Shown here: positions 5,978 through 11,331 of the stretch, in pieces | How the letters are laid out: every line of letters starts with the position of its first letter | Position numbering within the stretch: the first letter of the stretch is position 1 | Source of the DNA: an uncultured Erysipelotrichaceae bacterium | GTDB taxonomy: Bacteria > Bacillota_I > Bacilli_A > Erysipelotrichales > Erysipelotrichaceae | NCBI GenBank assembly: GCA_934699415.1 | Contig: CAKUWO010000033.1 | Location: forward strand, 1 to 11,331 | DNA: 11,331 nt | Reading direction: 5' to 3' | Notes under the pieces: model-generated | The model's database searches: none | Seen by the model: only the letters and a program-made list of their open reading frames with translations | What the model was told of the DNA's origin: nothing | Program-made: the position numbers and the translations under genes

Positions 5978-6019
5978 TAAATATTTACATCATTTTCATA
6001 AATATGTAAATATTTACAT
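5975..6019. promoter_or_regulatory. Pair of AT-rich palindromic operator-like sites
   Basis: A perfect 16-bp palindrome ATGTAAATATTTACAT lies at 6004-6019. A second copy of its last 13 bases (TAAATATTTACAT) lies at 5978-5990, exactly 29 bp away and partly overlapping the -35 box if extended to 16 bp. Relative to the predicted liv start (5942) the centres fall near -41 and -70, positions common for activators. The 14-bp core TGTAAATATTTACA equals the ideal CcpA cre palindrome except that the central CG is TA. The regulator is unknown. Confidence 0.6.
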
Positions 6020-6055
6020 TTATACTTATTTAAAATGGATTATGGGTATATCTTT

Positions 6056-6077
6056 TTATTTTTTAAGTAAAAAATAA
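6056..6077. repeat. A/T-only inverted repeat in the divergent region
   Basis: TTATTTTTTA (6056-6065) and TAAAAAATAA (6068-6077) are perfect 10-bp inverse complements around AG. It lies between the operator pair and the ucpA promoter. It holds no G or C in the arms and is probably a flexible or bent DNA segment, not a terminator. The rest of 6020-6160 shows no gene or clear promoter. Confidence 0.4.
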
Positions 6078-6162
6078 GTGTTAATAATGACCTTAGCTAA
6101 ATCATTTAAATTCGCATATATTATCGATGAAATATACCACTTTTATATATCTTTAATAGATT

Positions 6163-6186
6163 TGTTATAATAATAACGAAAGGAAG
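6163..6186 (+). promoter_or_regulatory. Extended -10 promoter and ribosome binding site of the UcpA-like gene
   Basis: TGTTATAAT (6163-6171) is a perfect extended -10 (TGN plus TATAAT). No good -35 is visible at the right distance; a weak TTTATA lies at 6142-6147. AAAGGAAG (6179-6186) lies 8 nt before the ATG at 6195, so the predicted leader is only about 15-20 nt. Confidence 0.6.
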
Positions 6187-6194
6187 AAGATAAA

Positions 6195-6995
6195 ATGAAA
6201 AAACTTGAAGGAAAATCTGCTTTTATCACAGGAGCTAATGCCGGACTTGGTAAAGGCATTGCTGATGTTTTCTTAAAACATGGAGCTAAAGTATGCCTTA
6301 TGGATTTAGATTCTAAACTAATTGATACCGTAGCTGAATTAAAAGGAAAATATCCTGAAAGCGAAATTGTCTATTATGTTGGTAATATCGTTTCTAAAGA
6401 AGATGTCACTAAAGCTATCGATTTAGCTATTTCATCATTTGGTACTTTAGATACTGTATGTGCTAATGCTGGTGTATGTAAAATTGCACCATTTGAAGAA
6501 ATGAGCGATGAAATTCGTGACTTCCATATCGATGTAAATATCAAAGGTACATGGAATACTTGCCAATTAGCTATTCCACATATGCTTAAACAAGGTAAAG
6601 GTTCTATCGTTATCGCTTCATCTGTAACTGGTGATTTAGTAGCTGATGGAGGCGAAGCAGGATATGCAATGAGTAAAGCTGCTCTTGTTGGGCTTACTAA
6701 ATGTTTAGCTGTTGAATATGCTTCACGTAATATTCGTGTTAATTGCACTCAATTAGGTTATGCACGTACACCAATGGTTGAAAAGATCGCTCTTGATTCT
6801 TGTCCTGAAGATCCTGAAAGTGCAATTAGAGCTATCGCTAATAATGTACCTTTAGGACGTCTTGCTAAACCTGAAGAAGTTGGTGAATTATTTGCTTTCT
6901 TAGCAAGTGATGAATCATCATATATTACTGGTGCTCAAATTGTAATTGACGGTGCTGCAACTCTTCCTGAAACTACATCAATGGGAACTAATTAA
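6195..6995 (+). CDS. ucpA: UcpA-like short-chain dehydrogenase/reductase
   Basis: A 266-residue classical SDR with a single Rossmann fold. It has the cofactor motif TGANAGLG (12-19) and Asp37 at the end of the second strand, which favours NAD(H) over NADP(H). It also has NAG (91-93), Asn115, Ser143 and the YxxxK pair Tyr157/Lys161. SVTGDLVAD, VGLTKCLAVEYA, CPEDPES, VGELFAFLASDESSYITG and TLPET match my memory of E. coli UcpA almost word for word, so family assignment is strong. The substrate is unknown; E. coli UcpA has been linked to furan-aldehyde tolerance. One oddity: the usual PG after the sixth strand reads LG (Leu187). It is transcribed divergently from the liv operon as a single gene ending in a terminator, and may share its operators. 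Confidence 0.88.
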   Translation: MKKLEGKSAFITGANAGLGKGIADVFLKHGAKVCLMDLDSKLIDTVAELKGKYPESEIVYYVGNIVSKEDVTKAIDLAISSFGTLDTVCANAGVCKIAPFEEMSDEIRDFHIDVNIKGTWNTCQLAIPHMLKQGKGSIVIASSVTGDLVADGGEAGYAMSKAALVGLTKCLAVEYASRNIRVNCTQLGYARTPMVEKIALDSCPEDPESAIRAIANNVPLGRLAKPEEVGELFAFLASDESSYITGAQIVIDGAATLPETTSMGTN

Positions 6996-6998
6996 TAA

Positions 6999-7031
6999 AA
7001 GGCTCTAAGCGTTAAGCTTAGGGCCTTATTT
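6999..7031 (+). terminator. Terminator of the UcpA-like gene, shared with convergent hemW
   Basis: AAGGCTCTAAGC (6999-7010), loop GTTAA, and GCTTAGGGCCTT (7016-7027) form a 12-bp stem on the plus strand with one U-G pair, followed by ATTT. On the minus strand the same site gives a stem with one C-A mismatch followed by TTTTATT. It should therefore work both ways, better for the plus strand. Its 3' arm overlaps the hemW stop codon (7028-7026). Confidence 0.85.
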
Positions 7032-8111
7032 CATAAATAATAGTAATACTGAATTAAGTATTTCACGATTTTTACATCTTAAATACTTATCATCTATTTC
7101 TAACCAATCTTTCTTAACACCAGCATCAATTGCTTCTTTATAAACATCTAAAATATCTACATCAAAAGCTTTATAAAAACGCTCTTTTAATAATCCTTCT
7201 TCAAGTCTTAAATTCATCATCACCATCTCAAACATCATATCTTCTTTATCAAGAATAATTTCTTCCGCAATATATTCTTGTGCAAGATATTTTTTAAGAG
7301 ATCTTGTATTATCAGATCTAATATTAGCTAATTTACTACTAGCTCCCATTGATAAGCCTAAAAAGTCTTCATAATGCCAATAGACTTGATTATGTTTACT
7401 TTCTTCACCTTTTTTCGCAAAATTAGCTACTTCATATTGATGATAACCATGTTCCTTAAATGACTTAACAGCATATTCATAAAAGATAGCTTCTTTTTCA
7501 TCATCAAAAGTTTGAACCTTCTTTTGACCAAAAACAGTATTATCTTCAATAGTTAGTGAATATAAAGATAGATGATTAGGATTAAGCTTATAAGCATCTT
7601 CGATTGTTTGTTTAAATGAATCCATTGTCTGATTAGGAAAAGAATATAAAATATCTAAGTTAATATTATCTATACCCACTTCTTTTAGCATCCCACAAGC
7701 CTCTTTGACATCTTTATAATTATGTTTACGGCCAAGAGACTTAAGTTCTTCTTCATTTGAACTTTCTAAACCAATTGAAATACGATTGACGCCATATTTC
7801 TTAAGTAATTTAGCTTTATTTAAAGTAAGTGATTCTGGATTAACTTCAACAGTATATTCTTTATTGCCACTATAAGGATAGAAAAGAATTAATAATTCTT
7901 CTAATAATTCTTCATCTAAAGAAACAGGCGTTCCTCCGCCAATATAAATCGTATAAGGCTCAAAATCTAAACGTTTCTCTTTTTCAACCTTTAAAGCATC
8001 TAACCATTGTCTTGCGAATTTTTGATTGTAGATTAAATGGCAAAAGTCACAATAGTAACAAATATGCTCACAAAAAGGTACATGGATATATAGAGCTTTA
8101 TTTTTCATCAT
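7026..8111 (-). CDS. hemW: Radical SAM heme chaperone HemW (HemN-like)
   Basis: A 361-residue radical SAM protein, slightly short for the family. The [4Fe-4S] motif is C14-x3-C18-x2-C21 followed by D-F, the HemW form; true coproporphyrinogen III dehydrogenase HemN has CxxxCxxCxC. Cys24 follows the Phe as an extra cysteine. Other landmarks are YIGGGTP (56-62, SAM-binding), VEVNPESLT (88-96), RISIGLES (110-117, where GVQS is more usual), and the C-terminal HemN_C-like region. HemW binds heme and is thought to deliver it to respiratory proteins; it lacks oxidase activity. The gene overlaps lepA by 14 nt. Two tandem ATGs (8111 and 8108) are possible starts. No Shine-Dalgarno is visible, so translation is probably coupled to lepA. 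Confidence 0.93.
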   Translation of the reverse strand: MMKNKALYIHVPFCEHICYYCDFCHLIYNQKFARQWLDALKVEKEKRLDFEPYTIYIGGGTPVSLDEELLEELLILFYPYSGNKEYTVEVNPESLTLNKAKLLKKYGVNRISIGLESSNEEELKSLGRKHNYKDVKEACGMLKEVGIDNINLDILYSFPNQTMDSFKQTIEDAYKLNPNHLSLYSLTIEDNTVFGQKKVQTFDDEKEAIFYEYAVKSFKEHGYHQYEVANFAKKGEESKHNQVYWHYEDFLGLSMGASSKLANIRSDNTRSLKKYLAQEYIAEEIILDKEDMMFEMVMMNLRLEEGLLKERFYKAFDVDILDVYKEAIDAGVKKDWLEIDDKYLRCKNREILNSVLLLFMK

Positions 8112-9903
8112 CCATTGATAAGACAGCCATAAATGCTTCTTGTGGTATTTCTACTGAACCTACAGCTTTCATACGTTTCTTACCTTCTTTTTGCTTCTCA
8201 AGAAGTTTTTTCTTACGTGAAATATCGCCACCATAACATTTAGCTAAGACATTCTTTCTTAAAGATTTGATATTAGTACGGGCAATAATCTTAGCACCAA
8301 CAGCGGCCTGAATTGGAATTTCAAATTGTTGCTTAGGTAATAATTCTTTTAATTTAGAGGTAATAACTTGTCCTCTTTTGTATGCTTGATCACGATGAAC
8401 AATAATTGATAAAGCATCCACCGGATCCCCATTGATTAAAATATCCATTTTGACCATATTAGCAGGACGATAGCCAATCATTTCATAATCCATAGATGCA
8501 TAACCTTTAGTTGCACTCTTTAAACGGTCAAAAAATTCAAAAATAACTTCTGATAAAGGTATTTCATAAATTAATTGGTTACGATTATCATCAATATAAA
8601 TCATCTCTTGATAGATACCTCTTTTATCCGAAGCTAATTCCATAACAGCTCCAATATAATCATTAGGTACCATAATAGATGCTTTAACATATGGTTCTTC
8701 AATATGGTCTATAGTTGATGCATCGGGCATAAAGGCTGGGTTATCAATTTCAATAATTTGACCATCAGTTTTATATACTTTATATACAACAGATGGTGCT
8801 GTAGCAATTAAATTTAAACCATATTCCCCTTCAAGTCTTTCTTGAACAACATCCATGTGTAACAGACCTAAGAAACCTAAACGGAAACCAAAACCTAAAG
8901 CTTTAGATGACTCAGGCTCATAAGTTAAAGCTGAATCATTAAGCTGTAATTTCTCTAAAGCATCTCTTAAATCATTATATTTATCATTATCAGTTGGATA
9001 TAAACCACAATAAACCATTGGATTCATCTTGCGATATCCTTTTAATGGTTCACTTGCTGGATTATCAGCTAAGGTAATTGTATCACCAACTGCAATATCA
9101 CGAATTGATTTAATAGCAGCGGTTAAGTAACCTACTTCACCAGCTTGTAATTTCTGACATTTCTTTTCATTAGGTGTTTTAATACCAACTTCTGTAACTT
9201 CAAACTCTTTACCATTAGCCATAAAACGAATCTTATCACCAACTTTAACTTCACCATCAATAATTCTTAAGAAGACTACTACTCCTCGATATGAATCATA
9301 ATAAGAATCAAAGACTAAAGCTTTAAGCGGGGCATTAGGATTACCTTTTGGAGCTGGTAATTTTTTAACAATGCTTTCAAGTACTTTATCAACATTTAAG
9401 CCTGTTTTAGCTGAAATGCATGGAGCATCATCGCAAGGTAATCCAATAATATCTTCAATTTCTTTTTTAACTTTATCAGGCTCAGCAGATGGTAAATCAA
9501 CTTTATTGATAACTGGTAAAATCTCTAAATCATTATCAAGAGCTAAATAAACATTAGCTAAAGTCTGTGCTTCAACACCTTGCGTTGCATCAACAACTAA
9601 AATCGCTCCATCACATGCAGCCAAAGATCTTGATACTTCATACGAAAAGTCAACATGACCTGGAGTATCGATTAAATGGAATGTATATTCAATTCCATCT
9701 TTAGCAGTGTAATGAAGTTGCACAACGTTTAGCTTAATGGTAATTCCACGCTCTCTTTCAAGTTCTAAAGAGTCAAGAATCTGATCTTCCATCTCTCTTT
9801 TAGTAACTGTTTGTGTTAATTCTAATATGCGATCTGCCAATGTCGATTTACCATGGTCAATATGCGCAATAATTGAAAAGTTACGTATTTTCTTCTGATC
9901 CAT
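8098..9903 (-). CDS. lepA: Elongation factor 4 (LepA), ribosome-associated GTPase
   Basis: A 601-residue translational GTPase of normal LepA length. GTPase motifs are G1 AHIDHGKST (13-21), G2 RGITIK (52-57), G3 DTPGH with catalytic His83 (79-83), G4 NKVD (133-136) and G5 SAK (164-166). The C-terminus is the LepA-specific domain, with RGQVITSKLKELLPKQQFEI, then AAVGAKIIAR and the lysine-rich YGGDISRKKKLLEKQKEGKK. LepA binds ribosomes and influences initiation or back-translocation; its physiological role is still debated. It starts 2 nt after the fmt stop with only a weak GAAAGAG upstream, and overlaps hemW. This arrangement points to a single transcript with coupled translation. Confidence 0.98.
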   Translation of the reverse strand: MDQKKIRNFSIIAHIDHGKSTLADRILELTQTVTKREMEDQILDSLELERERGITIKLNVVQLHYTAKDGIEYTFHLIDTPGHVDFSYEVSRSLAACDGAILVVDATQGVEAQTLANVYLALDNDLEILPVINKVDLPSAEPDKVKKEIEDIIGLPCDDAPCISAKTGLNVDKVLESIVKKLPAPKGNPNAPLKALVFDSYYDSYRGVVVFLRIIDGEVKVGDKIRFMANGKEFEVTEVGIKTPNEKKCQKLQAGEVGYLTAAIKSIRDIAVGDTITLADNPASEPLKGYRKMNPMVYCGLYPTDNDKYNDLRDALEKLQLNDSALTYEPESSKALGFGFRLGFLGLLHMDVVQERLEGEYGLNLIATAPSVVYKVYKTDGQIIEIDNPAFMPDASTIDHIEEPYVKASIMVPNDYIGAVMELASDKRGIYQEMIYIDDNRNQLIYEIPLSEVIFEFFDRLKSATKGYASMDYEMIGYRPANMVKMDILINGDPVDALSIIVHRDQAYKRGQVITSKLKELLPKQQFEIPIQAAVGAKIIARTNIKSLRKNVLAKCYGGDISRKKKLLEKQKEGKKRMKAVGSVEIPQEAFMAVLSMDDEK

Positions 9904-9905
9904 TT

Positions 9906-10850
9906 TTATACTCTTTCTGCATTAAATATTTTACCTTTTAAATTTCTACCTTTACCATTGTAGAAAGATGTAGCATCAATAAACTTCTTACCAGCAGGTT
10001 GAATAGAGGCAATAAAGACTGTTCCATCACTTGTCCCAATAGCTAATTTTTTATCAATTAAGCCAATAAATTCACCTGCTTCACCTCTTTTAATAAGATC
10101 ATAACTTACATCTTTTAATTTATAGCTTTCATTATCTAAAATCGCAAAAGCTCCTGGATTATCTAATAAGCCTCTAATATGACAAGATGTTAAACGTGCT
10201 GAATCTCTAAAAGAAATAAATTCATCATCTTTGTTTAAATTATAAGAATAAGTAGCCTCTTCATGATTCTGTTTGATAGGCTTAATATGACCACTAATAA
10301 TATCATCAAGATGTTTAATAAGCATATCAGATGCTAAATAGCTCATCTTCTCAAAGATAGTACTATTAGTATCTTCTTCACTGATTTCTAATTTCTCTTG
10401 AAATAAGATATCACCTTCATCCATCTTGGCATTCATATACATTAAAGTCATACCAGTAAAAGTATCACCATTAATAATAGATCTTTGAATTGGTGCTCCT
10501 CCACGATATTTTGGTAATAAAGACGCATGGGTATTGATACAACCATATTTAGGTAAATCGATAATAGCTTGAGGAATAATTTGTCCATAAGCTGCAGTAA
10601 TAATTAAATCTGGTTTAAGATCTACAATCATTTGATAATCTTTACGAATTTTCTCGGGTGTAAAACATGTTATGCCATAAGCATTAGCTAACTCTTTAAC
10701 TGGACTTGGCACTAAAATCTTTTTACGACCAACGAAAGCATCTGGTTGAGTTACAACAGCCACAATATTTAATTTTTCATCAATTAATCTTTGTAAAACA
10801 GTGCGAGAAAACATTGGAGTTCCCATAAAAATAATACGTTCGTTATTCAT
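9906..10850 (-). CDS. fmt: Methionyl-tRNA formyltransferase
   Basis: A 314-residue enzyme that formylates the initiator Met-tRNA using 10-formyl-THF. The N-terminal Rossmann-like formyltransferase domain begins RIIFMGTPMFS. The catalytic triad is Asn106, His108 and Asp144, within INTHASLLPKYRGGAPIQ (105-122) and MDEGDIL (143-149). The C-terminal OB-like domain spans roughly 205-314. Length matches the family. The ATG at 10850 is the first possible start in frame: a TAA stop lies seven codons upstream, and no Shine-Dalgarno is present. A TATAAT 7 nt before the ATG suggests a leaderless mRNA. It heads the fmt-lepA-hemW operon; fmt is more commonly found near def, priA or rsmB. Confidence 0.97.
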   Translation of the reverse strand: MNNERIIFMGTPMFSRTVLQRLIDEKLNIVAVVTQPDAFVGRKKILVPSPVKELANAYGITCFTPEKIRKDYQMIVDLKPDLIITAAYGQIIPQAIIDLPKYGCINTHASLLPKYRGGAPIQRSIINGDTFTGMTLMYMNAKMDEGDILFQEKLEISEEDTNSTIFEKMSYLASDMLIKHLDDIISGHIKPIKQNHEEATYSYNLNKDDEFISFRDSARLTSCHIRGLLDNPGAFAILDNESYKLKDVSYDLIKRGEAGEFIGLIDKKLAIGTSDGTVFIASIQPAGKKFIDATSFYNGKGRNLKGKIFNAERV

Positions 10851-10857
10851 ATTTGAA

Positions 10858-10866
10858 ATTATAACA
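10858..10866 (-). promoter_or_regulatory. Extended -10 promoter of the fmt-lepA-hemW operon
   Basis: On the minus strand TGTTATAAT (10866-10858) is a perfect extended -10. No good -35 is found 16-18 nt upstream; that zone carries the small inverted repeat AAGAAA/TTTCTT (10873-10886). The expected transcript start is 10850-10852, at or 1-2 nt before the fmt ATG. Confidence 0.6.
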
Positions 10867-10903
10867 GTTTAAAAGAAAGATTTCTTCATATTATCAATAA
10901 TTG

Positions 10904-10932
10904 TTGCATTGTTTTTTAAAGTGCTTTATGAT
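10904..10932 (+). promoter_or_regulatory. Promoter of rpsT
   Basis: TTGCAT (10904-10909), a 17-bp spacer and TATGAT (10927-10932; 5 of 6 to consensus) lie upstream of rpsT. Transcription should start near 10939, leaving about 22 nt containing GAGGAGG (10951-10957), 4 nt before the ATG. It is divergent from the fmt promoter. Confidence 0.7.
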
Positions 10933-10961
10933 ATGCTTTATAAGCGAAAAGAGGAGGAAAC

Positions 10962-11237
10962 ATGGCAAATATCAAGTCTCAAAAAAAGAGAGCATTGACT
11001 AATGTTAAGAAAAACCTTCAGAATACAGCTCAAAAGAGCGAACTGAAGACTGCCATCAAGAAAGTTTTAAAAGCTGTTGAAAACAGCGATAAAGCTCAGG
11101 CAGAAGAATTATATAAGGCTTGCTGCTCTAGTTTAGATAAGGCTGTCAGCGATCATCTCAAGCACAAAAACTATGCAGCACGTCAAAAGTCACGTCTTGC
11201 AAAGCTCGTTGCTGGAATCGCTCCAAAAGAAGCTTAA
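10962..11237 (+). CDS. rpsT: 30S ribosomal protein S20
   Basis: A 91-residue, lysine-rich helical protein of typical S20 length. It starts MANIKSQKKRALTNVKKN, the family signature, and has the late HKNYAARQKSRLAKLV region. S20 binds 16S rRNA near the base of the 30S body and helps early assembly. The start is fixed by a strong GAGGAGG just upstream. It stands alone on the plus strand, with its own promoter and a terminator that overlaps its stop codon. Codon use includes CTT and AAG more often than the neighbouring minus-strand genes, as expected for a highly expressed ribosomal gene. Confidence 0.98.
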   Translation: MANIKSQKKRALTNVKKNLQNTAQKSELKTAIKKVLKAVENSDKAQAEELYKACCSSLDKAVSDHLKHKNYAARQKSRLAKLVAGIAPKEA

Positions 11238-11253
11238 TTGCTTCTTTTTTTAT
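11225..11253 (+). terminator. Intrinsic terminator of rpsT, overlapping its stop codon
   Basis: AAAAGAAGC (11225-11233), loop TTAATT, and GCTTCTTTT (11240-11248) form a 9-bp perfect stem, followed by further T residues. The last rpsT codons and the TAA (11235-11237) lie in the stem and loop. Read on the minus strand it is also a stem with a TTTT end, so it could serve a convergent gene. Confidence 0.85.
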
Positions 11254-11331
11254 ACCCCGAATTTACAATCTATATGCAACGGAAGGCAAAAATAGGAAAT
11301 GACTCATAGAATCCGATACAATGGTGTTTGC
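11254..11331. other. Unassigned 3' edge of the window
   Basis: No gene can be named here. One minus-strand frame is open from the edge to a TAA at 11265-11263 (23 codons, ending SVAYRL), which could be the tail of a gene convergent with rpsT. A second minus frame is also open to the edge, so the coding case is weak. No promoter with both boxes is seen on the plus strand. Confidence 0.2.

Noticed and set aside
5943..6020. CodY box upstream of livJ
   Set aside because: No good match to AATTTTCWGAAAATT in the promoter region; the palindromes present have a different sequence.
6056..6077. Intrinsic terminator in the divergent region
   Set aside because: The inverted repeat has only A/T in its arms and lies upstream of both promoters, where no transcript needs ending.
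6087..6170. 27-codon plus-strand ORF in the divergent region
   Set aside because: No ribosome binding site before its ATG, its 3' end runs through the ucpA -10 box, and its composition is that of AT-rich filler.
6374..6748. 124-codon minus-strand ORF inside the UcpA-like gene
   Set aside because: It is a reading-frame shadow of a conserved SDR: no initiation signal and no recognisable domain.
11263..11331. Tail of a convergent gene (perhaps the usual rpsT neighbour holA)
   Set aside because: Only 23 codons are visible, a second frame is equally open to the edge, and the residues do not match a C-terminus I recognise. Left as unassigned.

Overview
The window is AT-rich DNA from a low-GC Gram-positive bacterium (Bacillota). 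Evidence: strong AAGGAG-type ribosome binding sites, a lipoprotein-anchored solute-binding protein, a lepA-hemW gene pair, and short intrinsic terminators. A gut Erysipelotrichia-like lineage would fit, but that is only an impression. No mobile element, CRISPR array, tRNA or rRNA is visible.

Layout. Positions 1-176 (minus) hold the start of rpsO (S15), with its own promoter and a structured leader. Positions 434-5702 (minus) are a complete branched-chain amino acid (BCAA) ABC importer operon in transcription order livJ-livH-livM-livG-livF, ending in a CBS-CBS-ACT sensor gene. Positions 5703-6194 are a 492-bp divergent control region. Positions 6195-6995 (plus) encode a UcpA-like short-chain dehydrogenase. 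Positions 7026-10850 (minus) carry fmt-lepA-hemW. Positions 10962-11237 (plus) encode rpsT (S20). The last ~80 bases hold no gene I can name.

The most interesting part is the control region of the liv operon. Downstream of a good sigma-A-type promoter (TTGACA-17-TAACAT) lies an unlisted 33-codon ORF with a strong ribosome binding site. In it, 11 of 14 consecutive residues are Ile, Leu or Val. It is followed directly by a segment able to pair with the 5' side and loop of an intrinsic terminator, and that terminator lies before livJ. This is the geometry of classical ribosome-mediated attenuation (leader peptide, antiterminator, terminator), here apparently governing a BCAA importer. Upstream of the -35 box sit two copies of an AT-rich palindrome that resembles a CcpA cre site with TA in place of the central CG. 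A second hairpin between livJ and livH may make the binding protein more abundant than the membrane parts.

The working model, which is inference, has three parts. BCAA starvation stalls the ribosome in the leader and lets transcription reach livJHMGF. A DNA-binding regulator adds a second input. The CBS-ACT protein at the operon end may sense amino acid and nucleotide status. The fmt-lepA-hemW operon contrasts with this: none of its genes has a clear Shine-Dalgarno, fmt may be leaderless, and the downstream genes are tightly abutted or overlapping.
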